From contig NZ_BOOO01000040.1 in the NCBI RefSeq assembly GCF_016863275.1, forward strand, positions 62,001-126,000: a stretch of DNA of 64,000 nt, in the 5' to 3' direction. This document shows positions 50,364-59,222 of the stretch, piece after piece. The notes beneath the pieces were generated by a model. The model was not told where the DNA came from and did not search any database. It saw only the letters and a program-made list of their open reading frames with translations. Origin of the DNA: Planotetraspora mira. Its GTDB lineage: Bacteria; Actinomycetota; Actinomycetes; Streptosporangiales; Streptosporangiaceae. The position numbers were made by a program, and so were the translations under genes. Position 1 is the stretch's first letter. Every line of letters begins with the position of its first letter.

Positions 50364-50431
50364 CGAGAGCACTGCTCTCGCTAGAGAACAAGCATGCTTG
50401 GAGATCCGCTCACAGTCAAGAGCAGTGCTCT
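50364..50431. promoter_or_regulatory. three palindromes upstream of the Ddn-type gene
   Basis: CGAGAGCACTGCTCTCG (50364-50380, perfect 8-1-8), CAAGCATGCTTG (50389-50400, perfect) and AGAGCAGTGCTCT (50419-50431, perfect 6-1-6). The outer two share AGAGCANTGCTCT and are 53 bp apart centre to centre (about five helical turns), fitting cooperative binding of a dimeric repressor. Confidence 0.7.
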
Positions 50432-50548
50432 CTGATTTGTGCGCCGATCTCGCTGAGGAACGGACCCGGATGGCTCCCACAGACGCGGAAGAGGACCGGA
50501 TGATCCCCGAAAACACCCAGGCCTGTGATCGTGGTGCCGCAAGTCGCC

Positions 50549-51267
50549 GAAGACATCCGAAGTGCTTCCCCTGCTTTACCTGCATGGACTGTCCTCGGGG
50601 GACTTCGTGCCCGCGCTGGAGCAGTTCCTCGGCGGCTCGCCCGGCCTGTCGTCGGCGTCCGTGACCCGGCTGACGAACCAGTGGCAGGACGACCACACCG
50701 TCTTCCAGCAGCGCGACCTCAAGGACCGCGACTTCGTCTACGTGTGGGCCGACGGCGTGCACCCCAAGGTCCGGCTCGGACAGGCTCACTCGTGCGTGCT
50801 GGTCCTGCTCGGAGTGCGGCTGGACGGCGCCAAGCAGCTGATCGCTCTCGCGGAGGGACTGCGGGAGTCCACCGAGTCATGGGCCGACCTGCTACGCGAC
50901 TGCCGCCGACGCGGCATGCGAGTCCGAGCTGGTGGTCGGCGACGGCGCGATGGTCTATGGAAGGCCCTGGCCGCAGTGTTCCCCGCCGCCCGTCATCAAA
51001 GGCGCTGGGTCCACAAGGCCCGAAATATCACAAACGCCCTGCCGAAGTCCGCGCAGCCGGGCGCGACGAAGGCCATGCAGGAGATCTACAACGCCGAGGA
51101 CCGCCGGTAGCCCGGCCGCCGCCCTCGCCATGGTATTCAAGCTGGTCGAGTCCGCCCAGGAACGCCGGCGCGCGATCACCGGCGCCTCCCTCGTCGCAAT
51201 GGTCCGCTCCGGGGCCAAGTTCGAGAACGGCTTCCTGGCCGAGCGCGACGAGACCGTCGTAGCCTGA
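50549..51267 (+). pseudogene. IS256-family transposase with internal deletion
   Basis: Reads LLYLHGLSSGDFVPALEQFL, FVYVWADGVHPKVRLGQAHS (first catalytic Asp), GLRESTESWADLLRDCRRRG, a frameshift near 50930 (VVGDGAMVYGRPW, second Asp), ARNITNALPKSAQPGATKAM, then jumps at about 51105 to AALAMVFKLVESAQERRRA and ends ...ERDETVVA. About 100 residues before the C-terminus, including the catalytic Glu region, are deleted and the N-terminal ~100 are missing. Confidence 0.85.
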
Positions 51268-51502
51268 TCACACGTCACCCGAACCACAGCGATTGACAAT
51301 TGCTCCGCCACCCGCCTTCTTGACTCCCGGCTCCTCCAACGCGGGACATGATCGCCTACTTGGAATCGGCCACGCTCGCGTTCAGCGGCTTCATCAGATC
51401 CAGCGCCTGGCCGTCGCCGATGGCGGCCACCTGGTGAATTACCCGCACAATTAGCTAGGTTGCCCGCACCTCGTCCGATTCGCACAGGGGAAAGTGGCAG
51501 CC

Positions 51503-52447
51503 ATGCGGCAACAGCACAAGACCTTCCAGGCGATCGAGGTCGGCGACGGCGGCGACGGGCGGTGGGCCGCCCACGCCCGGGCCCTGTGGCAGGACATGGA
51601 GGGCCTGCTGACCGCGGAGGGCAGGACTCCGGAGGGCGCGGACCGTGTTCGGGCGCTGTTCCGTGCGCACATGCCGGAACTGGTCCCGGTTCTGGACCGC
51701 CTGGCCGGCCAACTCGTCCGGCCCGAGGCGGAAGTCTTCCTCACCCACGCGGCACTGCGGCCGTTCTCCCCGTCCTGCACCCAGATCGGCAGGAACGGCA
51801 CTCTGCTGCGCAACTATGACTTCCCGCCCGATCAGTGCGAGGGCACCATCGTCTCCTCCTGCTTCCTGCGCCCCGTGATCGGGATGCAGGACGTGCTGTG
51901 GGGCTTGCTGGACGGGATGAACGACGCCGGTCTCGCGGTCTCGATCACCTTCGGCGGACGTTCCGTCTACGGACGTGGCTTCGCCATTCTCATCGTGGTG
52001 CGCTACCTGCTGGAGACGTGCGACACCGTAGATGAGGCGGTCGGCAGGCTGCGGTCCCTGCCGGTCGCCGTCCCACAAAACCTCACCCTTGTCGATCCCG
52101 CGAAGGCGGTGACGGTGTTCGTGGGGCCGGATATGTCGCCGACGGTGGCGCCGGATGCCTGTGCCGCCAATCACCAGCACCTGCCGGTGACCGACGAGCA
52201 GGAGCGGGCCTTGCGGACGCAGGAGCGGCTGCGCGCCATTCGCGCCGCGGGTGCGGACGTGGCGGCGATGCTGAAGCCGCCGCTGTATCGATCCGTCGAC
52301 GAGCAGGGGTCGGGAACGCTCTACACAGCCCACTACCGGCCCGTCGAGGGCCGTGTGACGTACTACTGGCCCGGTGAGTCCTGGCAACAGTCCTTCGGTG
52401 ACTTCACACCCGGATCCCGCACCGTGACCTTGGGCCGGGCCAGCTGA
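51503..52447 (+). CDS. C45-family (isopenicillin acyltransferase-like) Ntn hydrolase
   Basis: 314 residues. Self-cleavage nucleophile C92 in FSPSCTQIGRNGTLLRNYDF; preceding helical propeptide domain with AEVFLTHAALRP; later NLTLVDPAKAVTVFVG and CAANHQHLPVT. These enzymes cleave before Cys to form a two-chain amidase or acyltransferase. Substrate unknown. ATG 51503 with AGGGGAA about 12 bases upstream; GTG 51494 is less likely. No export signal, so cytosolic. Confidence 0.88.
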   Translation: MRQQHKTFQAIEVGDGGDGRWAAHARALWQDMEGLLTAEGRTPEGADRVRALFRAHMPELVPVLDRLAGQLVRPEAEVFLTHAALRPFSPSCTQIGRNGTLLRNYDFPPDQCEGTIVSSCFLRPVIGMQDVLWGLLDGMNDAGLAVSITFGGRSVYGRGFAILIVVRYLLETCDTVDEAVGRLRSLPVAVPQNLTLVDPAKAVTVFVGPDMSPTVAPDACAANHQHLPVTDEQERALRTQERLRAIRAAGADVAAMLKPPLYRSVDEQGSGTLYTAHYRPVEGRVTYYWPGESWQQSFGDFTPGSRTVTLGRAS

Positions 52448-52758
52448 GAGGCTTTCCGGACTCCTGCTCACCCTTGTACGAAGATCTTGCAAGAACGTGA
52501 TTTAACCCGCCGCCGACAGGCCCTCCCTAGGCCGACCCTGCCACGGCCGCACGGTGGACCGGCAGGGGCTCGGCACCGCTCCACTGGTCGGACGAGCGCT
52601 GACCGAGCCCTTGGGCCGGCTGAGAAAAGGTCTCGTGCGTGACGAACTGCGTGACAACGCCAACGGACAACCTCGGACACCGGTGACCGGCGGTGGACGA
52701 TCCCTACAGGTGAAGACCGTGTTCGGGCAGTTCAAAACGCTCATGCCTGTTGCCTGAT
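52448..52758. other. gene-free stretch
   Basis: A plus-strand frame (52554-52757) without RBS or known pattern is the only candidate and is not accepted. Confidence 0.4.
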
Positions 52759-53250
52759 ATGAAGGGGTCCGACACGCCCAGGGCCACTATTCATGGCCAG
52801 GCGATGCGTCTTACGAGGTGGCGAGAGCGGTTGAGTTCCGACGGTGTACTCATGAATGAGGACGAAAGCCTTCGGCGTTACGGTCTGAGTCCAGCCGTGG
52901 AGGACCTTGGCCAAGTTCGGGAGACCCTGGAGGCTCAAGCAGAGCAAGCCGACAGTGACACCGAGTTGATGAAGCTCTGCTGCGTGCAGCTCTTCAACGC
53001 GGGCAACCTCGATGATGTGCTGCCTATCTGGCGGGCCAAGGAATCGAGCTGGGATGCCCACTGTTCGATCGATGTGCAGTTGCTCTGCGGAGCTGGTCTC
53101 GAAGAAACCAAGGCGTACCTGGCCACAGAGAAGTCAGCGGATGCTTCAGAGGCATTGGACTACCTGCTGAGCTGCGAGGCAACTGGGGACTTCCTGAACT
53201 TCTCCGTAGAGAACAGGTCGCGGCTTTATGCCAGGTACTACCTGGGTTGA
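52759..53250 (+). CDS. hypothetical protein
   Basis: 163 residues, mainly helical, with NAGNLDDVLPIWRAKESSWD and CSIDVQLLCGAGLEETKAYL, followed by CEATGDFLNFSVENRSRLY. The VLxIWRAKxSSxDAxxSIDVQLLCGAGLxxTKxYL phrase recurs in actinobacterial hypothetical proteins next to secretion/toxin loci. Start uncertain (ATG 52759 or 52804). Confidence 0.6.
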   Translation: MKGSDTPRATIHGQAMRLTRWRERLSSDGVLMNEDESLRRYGLSPAVEDLGQVRETLEAQAEQADSDTELMKLCCVQLFNAGNLDDVLPIWRAKESSWDAHCSIDVQLLCGAGLEETKAYLATEKSADASEALDYLLSCEATGDFLNFSVENRSRLYARYYLG

Positions 53251-53526
53251 TCGAGTCCTGTAAATGGTCATCCCCCATGCGTGCCACAGGCGTGCCAGGC
53301 GGGACGGTCACCAGAAGAACTCGCGGGGACTCCCGGACAAGGTCACGCGCCCTTGAGCTGCTTAGCAGCACGTCCGTGAGCCGACGTTGTCGTCAGGGTT
53401 GTCGTCAGGCGCGACCGCGGAGCCAACAGCAGCAGCGACTCTCCCGACCTGTGATCAAGATGGCCTGCCTAGCCCGCTCAAGTAACCACGTGGTTCGCTG
53501 GTCCACCGGTGGAGGCCGCGTGAGGG

Positions 53527-54330
53527 CTATGACCAGATGATCGTCCCGAGGTCGTAGTACTTGTTGAAGTCCGGCGACGGATCTCCGGGGTAGTGGCCCT
53601 CGCTGCCGTACGGCGGGTCCATGTACTGGAGCCCTGTGATCGGCCGCGACGGGGTCGACACGTTGACCATGCAGGTGACCCATCGATCGCCCCTGTGATC
53701 GAACGACTCCGGCTGGGGGGTCTCCGGGCAGTTGGGCAGATCTCCGCCGAACCCCATGAGGATGACGTCGGACGGGCCTCCGTCGCGGAACACGGGGTTG
53801 AACCGGGGCGCGTACAACGACAGGGCGTCGCCGCTTTCGTTGGTGATGACGACATTGGCGTAGTACGCCGTGCGAGTCTTGAGCAACGCCCGGCTGTCGG
53901 CGTCGAAGTCGCCCCGGATGGTGGTGGCCGGGGCACGCCGGATCGGCTGCACGATGATGCCCAGCACGCCTTCGGAGTAGGTCTTACTCATGCGGTTGTA
54001 CTGACGGACGGGCACGATCGCCTTCTGCCCGAACCGCAGTCGCGTTCCCGGCCGGGTCATCTTCCCGCTCAGCCGCACTGGCCGGGTCGGCGGCGTGGTC
54101 GTGCCGGATGAGGATGGGACCGGTGTCGCCGACGACGAAGCCGGGGCAAGGGGTGGCGTCGGGGATCCGGGTGAGGAAACCGGCCGCGTGGTGTCGCCGG
54201 CTGTGGAACACCCCGACGCCGGCAGCCCGCCGACCAGGACAAGGGCGCAGGACAAGGCCCTGACCCGGCGAAGTGACCCGCGAAGCGGGGACCTCTCGGC
54301 GGCAGACCTGGGAATGTTGCTCACACGCAT
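53527..54330 (-). CDS. lipoprotein with DUF4352-like domain
   Basis: 267 residues: signal peptide and lipobox PASGC, Ser/Thr/Pro-rich spacer (residues 32-75), then a beta-sandwich with LRFGQKAIVPVRQYN, TAYYANVVITNESGDALSLY and a Cys pair (DLPNCPETP, WVTCMVNV), ending DLGTIIWS. Layout and Cys pair fit DUF4352/TRAF-like exported domains. ATG 54330 has GGGGGAG upstream. Confidence 0.75.
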   Translation of the reverse strand: MRVSNIPRSAAERSPLRGSLRRVRALSCALVLVGGLPASGCSTAGDTTRPVSSPGSPTPPLAPASSSATPVPSSSGTTTPPTRPVRLSGKMTRPGTRLRFGQKAIVPVRQYNRMSKTYSEGVLGIIVQPIRRAPATTIRGDFDADSRALLKTRTAYYANVVITNESGDALSLYAPRFNPVFRDGGPSDVILMGFGGDLPNCPETPQPESFDHRGDRWVTCMVNVSTPSRPITGLQYMDPPYGSEGHYPGDPSPDFNKYYDLGTIIWS

Positions 54331-54468
54331 GATGTCTCCCCCGGGGACCGGTCTCGAAGTAGTGCGACTCGAAGCTTCCCAAGGAGAGGTATCGACGAAT
54401 GCCTCCCACCGCAAGGCCGGCGACCCACGACTGCACGACCACAACCACGACCGAGAACGCAGTGGTGA

Positions 54469-54628
54469 CTAGCGGACAGCCCACTCAAGGGAGTCGCCGC
54501 TGCTTGGCGAGTACGCGATGTACGCCGGCTTGAAGTCCTCCGGCACCTCAAACAGAACGTACCCGCGCACACAACGGCCCTTGTGCACTGTGCGCCCCGG
54601 GTTGCCTGGGCACCTGCGTGGTCAGGTC
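54469..54628 (-). pseudogene. DUF4352-type C-terminal fragment
   Basis: Fifty codons without start: CPGNPGRTVHKGRCVRGYVL, then FEVPEDFKPAYIAYSPSSGD, SLEWAVR and TAG. Same fold end as the neighbouring lipoprotein, including the Cys pair, so probably a decayed tandem paralogue. Confidence 0.55.
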
Positions 54629-54698
54629 TCCGCAAGGCGGTCATGCCCGAGTTCAGCTTTCCGCAAGTCGAGACCCGACACCCTAAGGAGGGCGGTCT

Positions 54699-54920
54699 GT
54701 GACGAACCCGCTGTCCAACTCTGAGTACCTGGTAATTCAGTTCGATCAGCGCGACGGCAGCCTGGTCGTGCTGGAAAGCCTCGGATACAGCGCGTACGAC
54801 CGAGACGACGCATTGCGCGACGCCGAGTCCGCGGCCGCCCAAGCGCACGCGCGTGGGCTTCCGATCCAGTACGTGGTGATCCGCCTAGACACCGAGGCAG
54901 TCTTCCCAGCCCATGAGTGA
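54699..54920 (+). CDS. small hypothetical protein
   Basis: 73 residues: YLVIQFDQRDGSLVVLESLG, then an acidic/Ala helix and IQYVVIRLDTEAVF. beta-beta-alpha-beta layout. GTG 54699 has a very strong AAGGAGGG upstream (54686-54693), supporting expression. Convergent with the next gene. Function unknown. Confidence 0.65.
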   Translation: MTNPLSNSEYLVIQFDQRDGSLVVLESLGYSAYDRDDALRDAESAAAQAHARGLPIQYVVIRLDTEAVFPAHE

Positions 54921-55388
54921 CATACGATCGGGGACCGTATCGGCGTTAGGGACAAGCACCGCCAGGGCGACTTCTCCCCCAACAATCCCGACAGCTGCGG
55001 CTGGTGCTTCGTTGTCGTCGAACGCCTCAGCCAGGGTCTCCAGAACAACATCTGGGTTGTTGGCGCACAACTGGTTCCAGCGTGCGTCCAGCGCGGCTTG
55101 CCACTCTGCTCGCTGAGCGGTCAACTCCTGGCGGACGCGGGCGATCTCCTGCTCCCCCGTCCGACGGGCGTGTTCCTTGGCTACTGTCCGCTCGCTTCGC
55201 TTGAAAATGCCGATGCCTTCCAGCGCCTTGCTCTCATGACGCTTCCGGATAGCCGACTCATCGACGGGTGACGGCTGCGGAGCTATGGGTGGTGTCGCTG
55301 GTGCGAACCCCTCCCGGTGGATGTTGTTGATGGCATCGAATGCGCCGGCGAGCGCCTGCGCCTGCTGAGCCTTCTCGGCAGCTTGCAA
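54885..55388 (-). CDS. coiled-coil hypothetical protein, start uncertain
   Basis: About 167 residues from TTG 55388: a Gln/Ala coil (EKAQQAQALAGAFDAINNIH), Pro spacer, KALEGIGIFKRSERTVAKEH, a long coil (TAQRAEWQAALDARWNQLCA) and a globular end (APAAAVGIVGGEVALAVLVP). The protein-like frame continues upstream (FNARQLGLIGGGRSSRSSSR) to a TGA near 55500 without ATG/GTG, so a frameshift may separate it from the true start (ATG 55533 in another frame). Confidence 0.55.
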   Translation of the reverse strand: MQAAEKAQQAQALAGAFDAINNIHREGFAPATPPIAPQPSPVDESAIRKRHESKALEGIGIFKRSERTVAKEHARRTGEQEIARVRQELTAQRAEWQAALDARWNQLCANNPDVVLETLAEAFDDNEAPAAAVGIVGGEVALAVLVPNADTVPDRMSLMGWEDCLGV

Positions 55389-55977
55389 CTGCCGCTGGTA
55401 GGAAGCGACGGAACGTGAAGACGATCGTGAGGATCGTCCTCCACCGATAAGACCGAGTTGCCGGGCATTGAACGCGAACAGCGCCTGACGCCAGCCGGTC
55501 GCGGATCACCGCAGTCACGAGCGGGGCAAACATGAGCGTGCCGAACCCGGAACCCGAGTTGACGGTGACCTATCCGAGGGCAGGCAGTGGCATCCACGCC
55601 ATGGAGAGACGGGCGCGCGGGAACTCGCTGACCGCCACACGATGGCCCGCCCCATGTCCGGGGCTTACGTCAGCAGCTTGGCGTGACACCCCCCGAGGGG
55701 ACGTGACCGACCTGGCTGGCACTGGTCGCCCGCGGTAGCCGCCGGGCCGGACCACCCCCTGCCATCAGTGCCCGCAACACCCCGGGGTGAGTGATGGTCG
55801 GGGCATTGGGCCATGGGCGGCAATCACGCTGCCGGGTTAGCCCGCGGGCGTACGTCCCCGGGCCGATGTCTCGCGGGCGGCGTCTGGTTAGTCTCGCCGC
55901 ATGGCCACCACACGGAGGACCCCGTTGCCTGCACGCGCTTCGCATCGCGACCTCCCTCGTAAGAGGGGGCCCCGCCG
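55389..55977. other. mostly gene-free stretch before the third two-component system
   Basis: Apart from the likely out-of-frame N-terminus of the coiled-coil gene (to about 55533), no coding sequence is supported. The kinase promoter should lie near 55900; no clear boxes are seen. Confidence 0.4.
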
Positions 55978-57153
55978 ATGACGAGATCGAAGGTCATGGC
56001 CTGGGTGGGGGGTGCGCTGTACTTCGTCATGGTGGCTCTGCTGGTGTGGGGTGCGCCGCGGGCTTCGGGCACGGTCCACGCCGTCGGGTCACTGCTGGCT
56101 GTGAGCCTGCTCGTCGGTGTGCTGCGACGGATGCCGCTCCTGGCTCTGGCCATGACGCTGCTCGGGGCCACCGCCGTGGTGGTGGGCCCTCCAAGCGCCG
56201 CTTATGCGAGCCTGTCGGTGTCGTACCAGGGCCAGTTTCTGTCGTATCTGGCGGTGGACCTCGTCCTGGGCTTCATTGTCGCCACCCGCACCCGGCGAGC
56301 TTCGATCGTCGTAGTGGGCGTGTCTCTCACCGTTCAAGCCTTGGTGATCGGCGGGTTCGCTCACGGAGACAACCTGATCGTCAACGGCGTGATCGCCCTC
56401 TTGGCGACGGCCGCGTCCTGCACGGTCGGTCTGCTCAGTCGCGAACGCCGCGAACACGCGGTGGCGCTGCGCTCGCAGGAGGTGGCCGAGGCCGTGACCG
56501 CCGAACGGCTGCGGATCGCGCGGGAACTGCACGACATGGTCGCGCACAGTATCGGCATCATCGCCATCCAGGCCGGGGTCGGCAGCCGGGTCATCCAGAC
56601 GCAGCCTGCGGAGGCCCGCGAGGCACTGCGAGCCATCGAGACCACCAGCAGACAGACCCTGTCGGGCCTTCGGCGCACACTGGTGGCGCTCCGTCAGGCC
56701 GACCCGGGCACGGCGGCCTCGGGTCACGCACCTCTCGAACCCTCGCCCGGTCTGGCGGACATCGAACGCCTGGCCGCGGCGACCGCGGACGCGGGGGTAC
56801 GCGTCGACGTGCGCCGCAGCGGGGAGCAGCGTCCTTTGCCGGCCGACATCGACCTGTCCGCCTACCGCATCGTCCAGGAGGCGCTGACCAACGTGATCCG
56901 CCACGCGGGGACCGGGCGTTGCCGGGTGGCCATCGACTACGGGAACGATGAACTGACCGTGGAGGTCGTCGACGACGGGCGCGGCGCCACCGAGAACGGC
57001 TCGTCCCACGGCTTCGGCATCGTCGGCATGCGGGAGCGGGTCGGCCTGCTGCACGGCCACCTCAGCGCCGGGCCGCGTCCCGAGGGCGGCTTCCGGGTGA
57101 TGGCGAGGCTGCCGCTGCCCGAACCCGTCGAAGCTCCGGCGGAGGTTCGATGA
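55978..57153 (+). CDS. HisKA_3-type sensor histidine kinase
   Basis: 391 residues: four to five membrane helices (8-150), coiled linker, phosphoacceptor H185 in RIARELHDMVAHS, HATPase 285-385 (IVQEALTNVIRHAG, HGFGIVGMRERVGLLHG). ATGA overlap with the regulator. DesK-like; often paired with ABC exporters, as here. Confidence 0.92.
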   Translation: MTRSKVMAWVGGALYFVMVALLVWGAPRASGTVHAVGSLLAVSLLVGVLRRMPLLALAMTLLGATAVVVGPPSAAYASLSVSYQGQFLSYLAVDLVLGFIVATRTRRASIVVVGVSLTVQALVIGGFAHGDNLIVNGVIALLATAASCTVGLLSRERREHAVALRSQEVAEAVTAERLRIARELHDMVAHSIGIIAIQAGVGSRVIQTQPAEAREALRAIETTSRQTLSGLRRTLVALRQADPGTAASGHAPLEPSPGLADIERLAAATADAGVRVDVRRSGEQRPLPADIDLSAYRIVQEALTNVIRHAGTGRCRVAIDYGNDELTVEVVDDGRGATENGSSHGFGIVGMRERVGLLHGHLSAGPRPEGGFRVMARLPLPEPVEAPAEVR

Positions 57154-57812
57154 CCGTCCGGCTCGTACTCGCCGACGACCAGCCCTTGGTGCGATCCGGT
57201 CTACGCGTGCTCATCGCCGATCACCCCGACCTGGAGGTCGTCGGCGAGGCCGCCACCGGCGCCGAGGCGGTCCAACTGGTCAGGGACGTCGACCCCGACG
57301 TCGTGGTGATGGACATCCGGATGCCCGGCATGGACGGGATCGAGGCCACTCGCCGAATCACCGCGGGTCCGACAACGGCCCGCGTCCTCGTTCTGACCAC
57401 CTTCGACGAGGACGACCACGTCTACGACGCTCTCCGGGCCGGCGCGAGCGGCTTCGTGGTCAAGGACATGGCGCTGGACGACATCCTCACGGCGATCCGC
57501 GTCGTCGCCGCCGGCGACGCGCTGATCGCGCCGGGCGTGACGCGCCGTCTGATCGCGGACTTCGTCGGGCGACCCACTACTGCTCCGGAGCGCTCCCCAC
57601 GGCCGGTCGAAGGACTCACCGATCGGGAACGTGAAGTGCTGACCCTGGTCGGACGCGGCCGGTCGAACACCGAGATCGCGGAGGATCTCTTCATCACGGT
57701 GGCCACCGCCAAGTCGCACGTCTCACGGTTGTTCACCAAACTGGGCGCCCGGGACCGGGTTCAGCTGGTGATCACCGCCTACGAGATCGGGCTGGTCAAG
57801 CCGCCTCACTGA
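57150..57812 (+). CDS. NarL/LuxR-type response regulator
   Basis: 220 residues: receiver (LADDQPLVRSG, VVMDIRMPGMDG, VVKDMAL) and LuxR HTH (LTDREREVLTLVGRGRSNTE, ATAKSHVSRLFTKLGARDR). Followed after about 30 bp by the ABC remnant and permease, its probable targets. Confidence 0.93.
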   Translation: MTVRLVLADDQPLVRSGLRVLIADHPDLEVVGEAATGAEAVQLVRDVDPDVVVMDIRMPGMDGIEATRRITAGPTTARVLVLTTFDEDDHVYDALRAGASGFVVKDMALDDILTAIRVVAAGDALIAPGVTRRLIADFVGRPTTAPERSPRPVEGLTDREREVLTLVGRGRSNTEIAEDLFITVATAKSHVSRLFTKLGARDRVQLVITAYEIGLVKPPH

Positions 57813-57839
57813 GCACGTCGCGGCTGTGAGCACCTCGGG

Positions 57840-58232
57840 ACGCTGGCCCGGCGGGGCGCGGCGGTGCTGGTGTCCAGTCACCAGCTGGCCGAGGTGCAAC
57901 AACTGGCAACCCATGCCGTCGTCATGAACCACGGCCGCCTGGTCACCTCGGGCCCGCTCGCCGACCTGCTCGGCGACACCGACACCTACCGCCTCCAGGC
58001 GGAGGACACCGCGGGGGCGGCCGACGTGCTGCGCCGGATACCGGGCGTCGAGTCGGTCACCGTGAGGGGCGCCGAGGTCATCGTCACCGCTCCGAACGTG
58101 CCCTCCCGTGATCTCGTGCGTGAACTGGTCACGGCGGGCATCGGCGTCACGGCGGTGCACCAGGCGAACCGATCCCTCGAAGAGGCGTTCCTCACCATGA
58201 CCGAAGGAGACAGCCGGCATGCTGCGCGTTGA
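57840..58232 (+). pseudogene. ABC exporter ATPase, N-terminally truncated
   Basis: The frame starts abruptly in the ATPase core: RRGAAVLVSSHQLAEVQQLA (switch-His region) and MNHGRLVTSGPLADLLGDTD, then the C-terminal regulatory part. Walker A, Q-loop, signature and Walker B (about 200 residues) are missing, so it cannot hydrolyse ATP. The stop overlaps the permease start by 14 bp. A precise deletion joined it to the region after the regulator. Confidence 0.8.
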
Positions 58233-59016
58233 ACTGACCACTCAACTCCTGCGCATCCGCACCCTAGTCGCGCTCGCCTGCCTGGCCGCCGTCCCCGTCT
58301 TCGCGGGGCTGGCGACCATGTCCTCTGCCGGGCATCGCTACAACAACCAGAGCGGCCTGTTCGGCCCGTCGCCGTACTCGGCGCTCAACCACGCGATGGC
58401 AAGCCTGCAGTTCATCGCGCCGCCACTGCTCCCCATCGTGGTGGCGTCGCTCGCGAGCGCGATCGGATCCGCCGACCGGGACTGGGGGACGTTGCGCTAC
58501 CTGTACGTCACCCCGGTCAGCCGGGCACGGCTGCTGGCGGGGAAACTCGGCGCCGTCGCTGTCGTCACCGCCGCCGCCAACCTGTGCGTGCTGGTGGCCG
58601 GGCTGCTCATCGGCCTCGCGTTGTTCGGCTGGCATCCCTTTCACATCATCGGCGCGCCTGACCTGAACGCCGGCGACGCGACCGCCCGCGTCCTGGCCGC
58701 CAGCGGCTACACCCTGCTGTGCATGCTCAGCATCGCCGCGATCGCGTTCGCCCTTGGGCTACTTCTGCCACGGGGCGCCGAAGCCCTCGGGACCGCCGTC
58801 ACTTTCGTGGTCGTGGCCGGCATCCTCAACGGCCAGCCCGCCCTGCACACCGTGGCGGTAATGCTGCCCGTGCACTACTGGCAGAGCTGGACACATCTGT
58901 TCGATCCCACCGCGACAGCCGCCCTCGGGACCGGAACCGTGTGCCAGATCGCCACCATCGTCCTGGCCACCGGCGTCGCCGTCCTCGTACTCCTGCGACG
59001 GGACCCGGCCGCGTGA
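58219..59016 (+). CDS. ABC-2-type permease
   Basis: 265 residues, six helices, intact: LIRIRTL-type N-terminus, LLPIVVASLASAIGSADRDW, LRYLYVTPVSRARLLAGKLG. It would form the channel of an exporter (peptide, antibiotic or lipid). Its ATPase partner upstream is truncated, so function would need another ATPase. Confidence 0.85.
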   Translation: MLRVELTTQLLRIRTLVALACLAAVPVFAGLATMSSAGHRYNNQSGLFGPSPYSALNHAMASLQFIAPPLLPIVVASLASAIGSADRDWGTLRYLYVTPVSRARLLAGKLGAVAVVTAAANLCVLVAGLLIGLALFGWHPFHIIGAPDLNAGDATARVLAASGYTLLCMLSIAAIAFALGLLLPRGAEALGTAVTFVVVAGILNGQPALHTVAVMLPVHYWQSWTHLFDPTATAALGTGTVCQIATIVLATGVAVLVLLRRDPAA

Positions 59017-59222
59017 CACCGTTCTAGATCGACTGAGCTGCAACGCCGAGGCACGACCCATCCAGGTCGCTCCGCGAACAACGAAATCTCTGGAGCTTCC
59101 GCTTTTCGGCGCCATCCATTCGGAGCTCTTCGTGTTCACGCCATCAGGTCCTGCGCGTCATGGCACGAGCGGCGTCAATCCAGCGATGCGACAGGGGCGC
59201 TCGCGTTCCACGCAAGGCGACG

